Shown here piece by piece: positions 22,699-30,581 of a stretch of 64,000 nucleotides of DNA. A program made the position numbers and the translations under genes. The stretch spans positions 62,001 to 126,000 of the forward strand of contig NZ_MCGQ01000012.1 of NCBI RefSeq assembly GCF_002242805.1, written 5' to 3'. The notes under the pieces were generated by a model that saw nothing but the letters and a program-made list of their open reading frames with translations, had not been told where the DNA came from and did not search any database. Positions within the stretch are counted from its first letter, which is position 1; each line of letters begins with the position of its first letter. Source of the DNA: Streptomyces diastatochromogenes. GTDB taxonomy: Bacteria > Actinomycetota > Actinomycetes > Streptomycetales > Streptomycetaceae.

Positions 22699-25600
22699 TC
22701 ACTTCATGGTCAGGAACCGCTGCACCAGCGAGGCCAGCAGCACCGCCAGCAGCGGCAGCGAGAACCAGAAGCTGCTCTGCAGCAGGCGCAGTTGCCGGGT
22801 GCTCGGCCGCGTCGCGACCCGGACCACCTCGCGCGCGGTGAGCAGCAGGATCAGCGCCACGGCGGCCAGCGCGCCGACCACCGACCACGGCGTCCACGTC
22901 ACCTGCGGCCCGATCGGGCCCGGATCCGGTTTCGGCACCGGGCCCGCCGGCTGCTTGCGCAGCGCGTACACGGTGACGTCGTCGTTGACCAGGACCTTCG
23001 TCAGCTCCTGCCGGTTGTCCAGGTGGTGGATCAGCCGGGACTCCCAGGTCGCCGAGTAGCCCGCGTCCAGCTCCAGATAGGTGACCTGACTCTCGTTGAT
23101 CATCAGGTACGAGTTCGGGCCCGCGTCCTTGAGCGACTTGACCAGCCCGGACACCAGCACCGGGTCGACGGGTGCGAGCGTCGGCACGTAGTTCACCCGT
23201 TCCATGTCCCGGGAGCCCCACGGCAGGGCCGGGGTCACGTCGTTGACCGGGTCCTGGCTCAGCCACAGCAGCCGTACCGTCGGCCGGTCGTGGGCGTACA
23301 CCCAGTCCATGGCCGCGACCTCGCCGGGCCGGGTCCGCTCGAACGACTCGTTGCCCCACCGGGCCACCAGGAACCCGCCCATCAGCAGCAGCCCGGCCAG
23401 CAGCGCGGCCAGCGGGGCGAGGCTGACCCGCTCCTTCTCGCGCTCCCGCGCGGTGACGCCGGTGCGCGGGAACAGGGCGAGCGCGCCGAGCAGGGCCGCA
23501 CCCGGCACCGCGAACATGAAGACGCGCAGCGCCATCTCGCCGCCGTACGACTGCATGCCGAAGCCCAGGAACGGGACGAAGGTGAGCACCAGCAGCGACC
23601 GCTCGCGGTACCGGTGGAAGCGGCGCCGCCACCAGCCCCAGCAGGCGAGCGCCAGCACCGAGCCGGCCAGCAGGACCCGGACGTACAGGACCAGCTTGTG
23701 GGTCGAACTCCCGCCCTGGATCCGGCCGGAGACGGAGGTCGAGACATTGCTGCCGACCCCGCCGACCCCGCCGAAGAGATCGTTGAAGTGCCCGGACCAG
23801 TACGGCTCGGCCATGAAGCCGACCCAGACCGCGACCAGCACCGCGAACAGGACGGGCAGCCCGCGCAGCTCGGACCGGCGGAGCAGCACCAGGACCGCGA
23901 GCACGCCGAGCATCACGAACGGGGTGAGCTGGTGCGCCGGGACGCTCGCCGCGTACAGGCCGATCAGCACCAGGAGCAGCACGGCCCGCTGGCGCCGGTC
24001 GGTGGGTTCGACCTCGGCCTCGCCCGGGCGGAACTTCGCCCAGATCACGTGGGGAGCGCGGAACCACACCAGCAGGATCGCCACGAAGACGAGGTACAGC
24101 AGGAACGTGAAGCCCTGCGGGGAGAAGTAGTCCTGGCCGACCCAGCCGCTGAGCACGAAGAGCCACACGCCGGTCCACTTGGCCCGCCAGCTGGCCCGCA
24201 GAGACCGGGTGAGCAGGAACAACGGGGCCAGATAGGCGAGTTGGATGGCCGTCGGCCACCAGCGGATGATCTCCGTGAAGTCGTCGACCCCGCATGCCCG
24301 GGCGGCGAACGCGGCCACCGCGAAGAACCCCGGCCAGCTCCAGCGGGCGTCCAGGTCCGGCACGGCGGACCCGGTGCGGTCGATGTAGTCGATGAAGCCG
24401 AGATGCTGCCAGGCCGTCGGGAACCGCGGCTCGGTCTCCAGCACCGCGGGCAGCGCGTGCAGGGACACCACGGTCGCCAGCAGCGTGACCAGCAACAGGG
24501 CCCGGTGCTCACGGCGCAGCCAGAGCAGCGAGGCGAACACCGTGACCAGCAGGGCTGCCCCCACCAGCGTCGGCAGCGGCAGCACGGAGACCAGGCCGAG
24601 CCCGCCCATCCCGTCGAGGTCGGCCTCGCCGAGCCGCAGCGCGGGCACCCAGTACAGCAGGAGCGCGGCGATCAGCAGACAGCCGAGGACGACACCGGAG
24701 CGGGTGGGCGTCCGGCGGGTGGGCGGCTTCTCGGCCGAGGCTTCGTCCACGGTTTCGTCCGCGGCCTCGTCCACAGCTTCACGCACTACGGCGTTCTCGG
24801 GCGCCGCCACCTCGAACGGCGCGTCGACCTCCGCCTCCTTCAGCAGCGCCGCCTCGGCCGGACCCAGCGACGCCTCCGCGCCCGGTTCCGGCTCCTCGAC
24901 CGGTCGCGGCACGGGCGTGCCCGCGGGCGGGGTGCCGGGGCCCGGGCGGACGTCCGGCCGGCGTTCGACGTGGTCGAAGTCGACGTGGATGCCGAGGGCG
25001 AGGGTGTCGTTGTCCAGCGCCCAGGCCGGGCTGTGCCGATGCGCGGGGGAGTCGGCCGGGACCTCGCGCGCGCCCAGGTCGGAGAGGTCCCCGTCCGGTG
25101 CCGCCGTCTCCGGCGGCAGGGCAGGGGGCGCGGACCGGATGGTCAGCCACAGTTTCGGCGCCGCGATCGCCACGATCACCGCGAGGCTGGAGATCTCGGC
25201 GACGCCCGCTCCGGTCAGGCCCATCCGGGGCAGGAGCAGCAGCGTCAGGCCGAGCACCAGCACACACAACAGGCCCTGCAGCCAGGCGAGTCCGGCGGTA
25301 CGGCTCTGCGCGCGCAGCACCGCGAAGTACGTCTCCATGACGACCCGCAGCACCGCGCCCACCGCGAACCAGCGCAGCAGCGGGGTCGCCGCGTCCGCGT
25401 AGCCCTCGCCGAAGACGCCCAGGATCCAGGGCGCGCCGACGAACAGTACGCCCGCGATCGGCAGCATGATCTTGGCCATCCGCCTGAGCGCGGCGCGGGT
25501 GTTGGCGGCGAGGCGCCCCGGATCGTGCGAGCCCTCGACCGTGAGGGACGCGCCCATGTTGATGGCGAGCAGGTTGGTCGTGCCGCCGATGGTGGTGGTG

Positions 25601-26466
25601 ATGTAGAAGTACGCGTTGTCCTCGGAGCTGACCTGCGAGGCGATGATCACCGGGACGAGGTAGACCACGGCCAGCGAGAACAGCGAGCCGGTGTAGTCGC
25701 CGGCCAGGAACCGCCCGATCTCCCTCAGTGTCGGCGGCTTGGCGTGGTCCTCGGTCGCCTTGACGTGCCGGGGCACCAGCCGACGGAACACCAGCCAGCC
25801 CAGCGGCACCACCGAGGTGGCGATGGCGGCGACCCAGGACACGAAGACACCGGTGGTCGGGATCGCCACGGCGAACGCGACGAGCAGCCCCAGCTTCACC
25901 GCCGAGAACACGGTGTTGCCCACCGGCACCCAGGGCGCGCTGCGCAGCCCGGTCAGCACGCCGTCCTGGAGGGTGAGCAGGTTCCAGGCGACGACGGCCG
26001 CGATGAAGCCGAGGCCCTTCACCGACCCGTGCAGGAAGTGGTACGACGGCCCCCATGTGTCCAGGGTCATCAGGAAGACGCCCGCGGCCAGCGCCACGAT
26101 CAGCGAACTGCCCGCGTACGTAAGGAAGATGAGCCGCCCGGTGCGCGGTCCGGCCACCGGGATGAAGCGGGCCAGGGCGCCCGTCAGGGTCACCGCGGTC
26201 AGCCCGGCGAGCAGCTTCATCGCGGCGATGGCGGCGGAGCCCTGCCCGACCGCCGACTCGGAGTAGTAGCGCGCCGCCGCCAGCCAGAAGCCGAGCCCGA
26301 GCACGGCGGAGATGCCGGTGTTGAGCATCAGCGCGTAGGCGTTGCGGAACAGCTGGTTGCCGCCGGACGACCGGCCCAGCCCGGGCAGGCGAAGGCGGCG
26401 CCCCGGTTGCTCGGGCGCCTGGTCCTCGGGCGTCGCGGCCTCGGTTGTGGTGGTCGTGTCAGACAC
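22699..26466 (-). CDS. Giant fusion: MOP/Wzx-type flippase joined to polytopic polymerase- or GT-C-like membrane protein
   Basis: 1255 aa from GTG. Residues about 35-460 are a polysaccharide flippase of the MOP superfamily (about 12-14 TM, beginning LFRNAYALMLNTGISAVLGL). Residues about 460-590 are a cytosolic Pro/Glu/Ala-rich linker. From about 600 a second polytopic unit begins (VVLGCLLIAALLLYWVPALR) with roughly a dozen TM segments, a large extracellular loop around 1030-1150 (TVRLLWLSQDPVNDVTPALP) and a final TM pair. The second unit resembles polymerases or GT-C enzymes in topology, with no decisive motif. Its start overlaps the deacetylase gene by 8 nt. Inferred role: export plus assembly of lipid-linked repeats in a single chain. 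Confidence 0.8.
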   Translation of the reverse strand: MSDTTTTTEAATPEDQAPEQPGRRLRLPGLGRSSGGNQLFRNAYALMLNTGISAVLGLGFWLAAARYYSESAVGQGSAAIAAMKLLAGLTAVTLTGALARFIPVAGPRTGRLIFLTYAGSSLIVALAAGVFLMTLDTWGPSYHFLHGSVKGLGFIAAVVAWNLLTLQDGVLTGLRSAPWVPVGNTVFSAVKLGLLVAFAVAIPTTGVFVSWVAAIATSVVPLGWLVFRRLVPRHVKATEDHAKPPTLREIGRFLAGDYTGSLFSLAVVYLVPVIIASQVSSEDNAYFYITTTIGGTTNLLAINMGASLTVEGSHDPGRLAANTRAALRRMAKIMLPIAGVLFVGAPWILGVFGEGYADAATPLLRWFAVGAVLRVVMETYFAVLRAQSRTAGLAWLQGLLCVLVLGLTLLLLPRMGLTGAGVAEISSLAVIVAIAAPKLWLTIRSAPPALPPETAAPDGDLSDLGAREVPADSPAHRHSPAWALDNDTLALGIHVDFDHVERRPDVRPGPGTPPAGTPVPRPVEEPEPGAEASLGPAEAALLKEAEVDAPFEVAAPENAVVREAVDEAADETVDEASAEKPPTRRTPTRSGVVLGCLLIAALLLYWVPALRLGEADLDGMGGLGLVSVLPLPTLVGAALLVTVFASLLWLRREHRALLLVTLLATVVSLHALPAVLETEPRFPTAWQHLGFIDYIDRTGSAVPDLDARWSWPGFFAVAAFAARACGVDDFTEIIRWWPTAIQLAYLAPLFLLTRSLRASWRAKWTGVWLFVLSGWVGQDYFSPQGFTFLLYLVFVAILLVWFRAPHVIWAKFRPGEAEVEPTDRRQRAVLLLVLIGLYAASVPAHQLTPFVMLGVLAVLVLLRRSELRGLPVLFAVLVAVWVGFMAEPYWSGHFNDLFGGVGGVGSNVSTSVSGRIQGGSSTHKLVLYVRVLLAGSVLALACWGWWRRRFHRYRERSLLVLTFVPFLGFGMQSYGGEMALRVFMFAVPGAALLGALALFPRTGVTAREREKERVSLAPLAALLAGLLLMGGFLVARWGNESFERTRPGEVAAMDWVYAHDRPTVRLLWLSQDPVNDVTPALPWGSRDMERVNYVPTLAPVDPVLVSGLVKSLKDAGPNSYLMINESQVTYLELDAGYSATWESRLIHHLDNRQELTKVLVNDDVTVYALRKQPAGPVPKPDPGPIGPQVTWTPWSVVGALAAVALILLLTAREVVRVATRPSTRQLRLLQSSFWFSLPLLAVLLASLVQRFLTMK

Positions 26467-27259
26467 GGGAACGGATGGCCTTCCGGCGGACCTGACGGGC
26501 TCTGCGGACGAGGGCGTACCCCTTGGTCAGAGCGCGGTCCTTGGCGAAGTTACGGGTGATGGCACGGCCCTGGAGCAGCCGCTCGAACTCCTCGACGTCC
26601 GTGCCGCGCCGGACGGTGACGCGTTGCAGGGCGTACGGACCCTGGCGGCGGCGGGCGAGCCCGTTGCCGACGGCGAGCGCCTGGGCGTACCCGGCCTCCC
26701 GCACCGCCCCGCGGACCCGGCGGCTGGAGTAGCCGTACGGGTAGGCGAACGACACCGGCCGCGCGCCGAGTTCGCCGGTGACGATCTCGGTGCTGCGGAC
26801 CAGCTCCGCGCGCAGGGTGGCGTCGTCGAGCTGGTCGAGCTGTGGGTGGGAGTGGCTGTGCCCGCCGATCTCGATCCCGCTGTCCGCGAGGTCGCGCACC
26901 TGCTGCCAGTCGAGCATGGCGTCCAGGCCGCCTCCGGTGTCGTACGCGCCCTTGATCCAGCCGGTGGAGACGAACAGCGTGGCCGGGAAGCCGTGCTTGG
27001 TGAGCACGGGCAGGGCATGCCGGTGGACGCCCTCGTAGCCGTCGTCGAAGGTGATCAGCACCGGCCGGTCGGGCAGCGGCCGGCCGGACCGCCAGCGCGC
27101 CGCGAGGTCGGCGGTGGTGACCGGGGTCAGGCCCAGGTCACCGATGAGCGCCATCTGCTCGGCGAAGGCCTCCGGCGCGACCGACAGCGCCCGGGTGGCG
27201 TCGTTCGGCGCGCTCGCCACCGCGTGGTACATGAGGATGGGCACGGCGGTGTCACTCAT
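26459..27259 (-). CDS. Polysaccharide deacetylase (NodB/CE4 family)
   Basis: 266 aa. CE4 motifs in order: motif 1 LITFDDGYEG (about residues 68-77; the two Asp give the base and a metal ligand), motif 2 GGHSHSHPQL (two His metal ligands) and motif 3 SFAYPYGYSS. It removes acetyl groups from N-acetyl sugars in a polymer. There is no signal peptide and the C-terminus is very basic, so it may act on lipid-linked intermediates at the inner face. It is ATGA-coupled to a 13-codon micro-ORF upstream and overlaps the flippase fusion gene by 8 nt. Confidence 0.9.
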   Translation of the reverse strand: MSDTAVPILMYHAVASAPNDATRALSVAPEAFAEQMALIGDLGLTPVTTADLAARWRSGRPLPDRPVLITFDDGYEGVHRHALPVLTKHGFPATLFVSTGWIKGAYDTGGGLDAMLDWQQVRDLADSGIEIGGHSHSHPQLDQLDDATLRAELVRSTEIVTGELGARPVSFAYPYGYSSRRVRGAVREAGYAQALAVGNGLARRRQGPYALQRVTVRRGTDVEEFERLLQGRAITRNFAKDRALTKGYALVRRARQVRRKAIRSRV

Positions 27260-27297
27260 GGGCGTTCCCCCTCGATCCCTACGCCCGTGCGGCTCAT
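27256..27297 (-). CDS. Relay micro-ORF 2 (13 codons) coupled to the deacetylase
   Basis: ATG 27297, product MSRTGVGIEGERP, stop overlapping the deacetylase ATG (ATGA). It is one of two 38-bp direct copies, so the Shine-Dalgarno GAGGGGGAA preceding the deacetylase is duplicated with it. Probably serves translational coupling rather than making a functional peptide. Confidence 0.4.
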   Translation of the reverse strand: MSRTGVGIEGERP

Positions 27298-27332
27298 GGG
27301 CGTTCCCCCTCCATCCCTACGCCCGGTCGGCT
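27257..27332. repeat. 38-bp direct duplication between glycosyltransferase and deacetylase genes
   Basis: Two adjacent 38-bp units (27257-27294 and 27295-27332) differ at only a few positions. Each carries a ribosome-binding sequence and an ATG on the minus strand. Confidence 0.75.
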
Positions 27333-27335
27333 CAT
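27294..27335 (-). CDS. Relay micro-ORF 1 (13 codons) coupled to the glycosyltransferase stop
   Basis: ATG 27335 overlaps the stop of the glycosyltransferase gene (ATGA). The product is MSRPGVGMEGERP, and its stop overlaps the start of micro-ORF 2 (ATGA). It is the near-identical upstream copy of the 38-bp unit. Confidence 0.4.
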   Translation of the reverse strand: MSRPGVGMEGERP

Positions 27336-28786
27336 GCGGGGTCCCTCTCGGTGCGTGCGCCGGGGTCGCTTGCGGTGTCTCCGTCGATGCGTGCACGGGG
27401 GTCGCTTGTGGTGTCCCCGTCGGTCCGTTCGCCGAAGTTGCTTGCAGTGTCCGCGTCGATCCGTGCGGCCGGATCGTTCGCGGTGTCCCCGCCGATGCGC
27501 CCGCCCGGATCGCTTGTGGTGTCTCCGTCGGTCCGTGCGCCGGGGACGCTTGCGGTGTCCTCGCCGATGCGCCCGCCCGGATCGCTTGTGGTGTCTCCGT
27601 CGGTCCGTGCGCCGGGGACGCTTGCGGTGTCCTTGCCGATGCGTGCGCCGGGGTCGTTCGCGGCGTCCTTGCCGATCGGCCCGCCCGGATCGCTTGTGGT
27701 GCCCTCGCCGATGCGTGCGCGGGGGTCGTTCGCGGTGCCCCCGTCGACGCGTCCGCCCGGATCGCTCCCGGTGTCCTCACCGATCCCTACCCCCGCATCG
27801 GTGAGGGTGTCCCCCTCGATCCGTACGACGGAGAACGTCGGTCCGCCCCGCCGGGCCCGCACGCTGCCCACCACGTAGCCGCCCGCCGCGGTGAGTACCC
27901 CGGCGACGATCGCGCCCGCGCGGCCCGCGCCGCCCGGGCGGGCGAGCAGGGCGTCACGGAGGCCGCGGGCGATTCCGGCGGGCAGGACGCGGGTGGTGTA
28001 GCGGCGTTCGGATTCGAGGCCCTTGTCGGCGCCGACGCTGCGGGACACCAGGGCTTTGGACAGGCCCTCGGCGTAGGCGCGGGTGCGGAAGTACGCGAAG
28101 TGCTCGCGGGCGGCGGGCACCCGGTGGTGGATCACCGCGCGGTCGTCGATGAGCAGGACGGCGTCGGGGCGGGCCCGGGTGAGGCGGATGCACAGTTCCG
28201 TCTCCTCGCAGCCCAGCGGGCGCCGGTCGCCGTCGCGGCCGATGCCGGTCGCGAAGCCGCCCGCCGCCTCGAACGCCGTACGCCGGAAAGAAGCGTTTCC
28301 GCCTAGTACGTTGCGGACTCGGACCCGGCCCGGCGGCAGCCCCCGGTAGGTGCAGCCCACCACCCAGTCGAACTCCTCCGGGAACCAGGCGGGACGCCGC
28401 CCCGAGGCCCAGACGGGCATCGTACGGCCGCCGACCGCCATCACCCGCGGGTCGGCGTATCCCTCGGCGAAGCGGCACAGCCAGTCCCGCTCGGCCACGG
28501 CGTCGTCGTCCAGGAAGGCGATCACCTCGCCGTGGGAGGCGGCGATACCGGTGTTGCGGCCGGCCGACAGCCCGCGCGGGCCGGCGTTGGCGAGCACGCG
28601 CACATCGCCGGCCTCCTTGTACTCGCGGGCCAGCCGGTCCAGCAGGGCCTGGTTGTGGTCCACGACCAGGAGCGTCTCCAGCGCCGGATACGACTGCGCG
28701 CGCACCGAGGAGACCGCCGCGAGGATGTCCTCCCAGCGGTCCTCGGTGTACACGCAGATCACGACGGAGATGCCGGGATCTCTCAA
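27332..28786 (-). CDS. Family-2 glycosyltransferase with 12-residue tandem-repeat tail
   Basis: 484 aa. The start is taken as TTG 28786, which overlaps the stop of the upstream gene (TTGA) and has GGGGAGAGG before it. GT-A fold: ISVVICVYTEDRWEDILAAV, then EVIAFLDDDAVAERDW with the metal-binding Asp cluster, GGNASFRR and the acceptor-side ED-like motif GCEETELCIRL. Around residues 300-320 is a short hydrophobic segment (AGAIVAGVLTAAGGYVVG). The last 150 residues are 12 copies of a 12-aa unit of form IGxDTASDPGAR, encoded by a 36-bp minisatellite. The repeat tail is hydrophilic and probably disordered. Confidence 0.85.
   Translation of the reverse strand: MRDPGISVVICVYTEDRWEDILAAVSSVRAQSYPALETLLVVDHNQALLDRLAREYKEAGDVRVLANAGPRGLSAGRNTGIAASHGEVIAFLDDDAVAERDWLCRFAEGYADPRVMAVGGRTMPVWASGRRPAWFPEEFDWVVGCTYRGLPPGRVRVRNVLGGNASFRRTAFEAAGGFATGIGRDGDRRPLGCEETELCIRLTRARPDAVLLIDDRAVIHHRVPAAREHFAYFRTRAYAEGLSKALVSRSVGADKGLESERRYTTRVLPAGIARGLRDALLARPGGAGRAGAIVAGVLTAAGGYVVGSVRARRGGPTFSVVRIEGDTLTDAGVGIGEDTGSDPGGRVDGGTANDPRARIGEGTTSDPGGPIGKDAANDPGARIGKDTASVPGARTDGDTTSDPGGRIGEDTASVPGARTDGDTTSDPGGRIGGDTANDPAARIDADTASNFGERTDGDTTSDPRARIDGDTASDPGARTERDPA
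27353..27784. repeat. 36-bp minisatellite (12 copies) coding the glycosyltransferase tail
   Basis: Twelve 36-bp units, multiple of three, keep the frame open. Copies group in types (TDGDTTSDPGGR, IGEDTASVPGAR), and some pairs are identical, showing recent duplication of two-unit blocks. Length is likely variable between strains. Confidence 0.85.
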
Positions 28787-29604
28787 GACACCTCTCCCCG
28801 CCCGGTGTTCAGCAGTCGTTCGTGGTGGGCCTGGCGGCGCAGGGCACGCCGGTTGGAGCGCTCCTCGAGGATGACCTTCAGCACCCGGATCCCGTCCCGC
28901 ACGGCCCGCAGATTGCTCGTGCCGTGGATGCGGAGGTACTCGTGGCTGGGGATCTCCTGCACCTTCAGCCCCGCCTTGACCACTCTGATGTTCATCAGCG
29001 TCTCGACCTCGAAGCCGGTGCAGTCGAGGTCGATCTTGTCGAGGCAGTGCCGCCAGAACGCGTTGTAGCCGTAGCAGAGATCGGTGTAGCGGGCGCCGAA
29101 CTTGCGGTTGACGATGGTGCACAGCGCCCAGTTGCCGAGCTTGCGGATGAAGGTCATGTCGTCCGTGCCGCCGCCGTTGGCGAACCGCGAGCCCTTGGCG
29201 AAGTCGGCGCCGGAGACGAGGGCGGAGACGTACGACACGATCTCGGTGCCGTCGGCCGAGCCGTCCGCGTCGACCATCACGATGATGTCGCCGGTGCACG
29301 CCTCGAACCCGGTGATCAGGGCATCCCCCTTGCCCTTGCCCTGCTGTTCGACGACGCGCACCTCGGGCCACAGCGAGCGGGCCACTTCGACGGTGTCGTC
29401 GGTGGAATTGCCGTCCACGAGAACCACTTCGTGTATCCAGTCCGGAAGGGTCTTGAAGACGTAGGGGAGATTCTCCGCCTCATTCATGGCGGGAATCACC
29501 ACGCTCACCGGCGGAGTGATCGCCAGGTGAGAGGAGATGGGCCGGTAGCGGGCGGCCAGTAACGGATCTTGGCCCGAACTCGGCGGATGCAGAACAGAAC
29601 TCAT
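28783..29604 (-). CDS. Family-2 glycosyltransferase (dolichol-phosphate-mannose-synthase-like)
   Basis: 273 aa from ATG 29604. GT-A core: VSVVIPAMNEAENLPYVF (UDP/GDP-sugar site), VVLVDGNSTDDTVEVARSLW, VMVDADGSADGTEIV with the DxD-like metal motif, and DLCYGYNAFWR. No TM segment follows the catalytic domain, so it resembles DPM1/short polyprenyl-phosphate glycosyltransferases that load a sugar on a lipid carrier. It is the first gene of the polysaccharide operon, and its stop overlaps the TTG of the next glycosyltransferase gene. Confidence 0.9.
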   Translation of the reverse strand: MSSVLHPPSSGQDPLLAARYRPISSHLAITPPVSVVIPAMNEAENLPYVFKTLPDWIHEVVLVDGNSTDDTVEVARSLWPEVRVVEQQGKGKGDALITGFEACTGDIIVMVDADGSADGTEIVSYVSALVSGADFAKGSRFANGGGTDDMTFIRKLGNWALCTIVNRKFGARYTDLCYGYNAFWRHCLDKIDLDCTGFEVETLMNIRVVKAGLKVQEIPSHEYLRIHGTSNLRAVRDGIRVLKVILEERSNRRALRRQAHHERLLNTGRGEVS

Positions 29605-29993
29605 GAGTGTGGTCCCTCTCGTCCGGTGGACCGCCCGCCCCTGGGCAGCCCGGCTCTGTGTCCGGTTCGAAAGGGGGGTTCTCATCCTCGGCACGGCGAA
29701 TTGGTCTCCGTGCAGGCGGACGAGCTGGCAAAGCTGGCCGGTCTGCCGGAAAAAGACGACAGCCGGTCGCGCGGCACGACTCGGTCACCAGTGCGGTCAC
29801 CGAGCACGGCACCCCCCTACCGCGCCCCGCGCCGGAACGTCACGGCCCTGAGCCCTCCCCTGAACCGTGTGCTGACGGACCGATGCGGGTGAGATGTACG
29901 ACGGTATTGATGATTGAAGCAGAATGGCAAGACCTGGAAGGAGATCTCACGTTTTTATTGGTTTGGCCGTTACATAACTTTGGCCTGGCTTCT
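29605..29993. other. Promoter region of the polysaccharide operon
   Basis: 389 bp without a convincing gene. The right half (29890-30000) is unusually AT-rich for this genome, including CGTTTTTATTGG. The operon reading left should start here. No clear operator was found. Confidence 0.45.
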
Positions 29994-30428
29994 TCACTCT
30001 TGCCCGAGTTTTTTCGAACGGAATTTCTCCCGGCCGACGACGAGCAGGAGCAGGAGCAGGCTGAGTGCGGTCACCGCGACGACCCCGCCGCGGACCGACC
30101 AGCGGTGCACGGCCAACATGCCCTGGGCAACCAGCATGTCCAGGACGACCGCGCCCGCAAGCGCGGTGAGCGCCCGGCCGAAGCGATCCAGCCCGCGCAG
30201 CGCCGCCCCGATCGCCACGGCCGGCGCCGCGAGCAGGAAGAACAGCGTGCACGGTCCGCGCAGCGGTGAGTCGGCGTCGGTGAGTGCGAGCAGCGCGCCG
30301 ACCGTGCCGATGGCGGTGGCCGCCCCCGCGAGCAGCGGTGACAGGTCCCTCCCCGGACCTGGCCGCGCCCGCTCGGCGTCTTCTCCGGTGTTGTCCGCCG
30401 AAGGCGTCTTGATGCGTAAGGTCTGCAT
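29994..30428 (-). CDS. Small four-TM membrane protein
   Basis: 144 aa from ATG 30428. A 30-residue polar N-terminus is followed by four hydrophobic segments (LLAGAATAIGTVGALLAL; TLFFLLAAPAVAIGAAL; ALTALAGAVVLDMLVAQGML; VVAVTALSLLLLLLVVG) and a basic C-terminus. No catalytic motif. It lies upstream of the glycosyltransferase operon on the same strand, 390 bp away, so it may belong to the same process, but this is not shown. Known as a hypothetical protein in streptomycetes. Confidence 0.7.
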   Translation of the reverse strand: MQTLRIKTPSADNTGEDAERARPGPGRDLSPLLAGAATAIGTVGALLALTDADSPLRGPCTLFFLLAAPAVAIGAALRGLDRFGRALTALAGAVVLDMLVAQGMLAVHRWSVRGGVVAVTALSLLLLLLVVGREKFRSKKLGQE

Positions 30429-30521
30429 TGGCGACTTTGCCCCCCAGCGCGCCGGATGCCGGGCTTCAATGTGGCGCAGGCCCAAGGGGGCCGTCAAGAT
30501 GACATCCCTCTTTAAACATGT

Positions 30522-30554
30522 GTTCCCCGGAGGCCTTCGGGGCCTCCGGGGAAC
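30522..30554. terminator. Strong terminator after the subtilase gene
   Basis: GTTCCCCGGAGGCC and GGCCTCCGGGGAAC form a perfect 14-bp stem with loop TTCGG, 27 bp past the subtilase stop on the minus strand. Confidence 0.88.
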
Positions 30555-30581
30555 GGGGTGTTCAGGGGGTGTGTACGGCCG

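Noticed and set aside
22792..26559. 1255-aa plus-strand ORF over the flippase fusion gene
   Set aside because: Antisense shadow with Gln/Arg/His/Gly-rich nonsense; the minus-strand protein has clear TM architecture.
27353..27784. Possible CRISPR array (36-bp period)
   Set aside because: Repeats are directly adjacent with no unique spacers, and they encode an in-frame protein tail.
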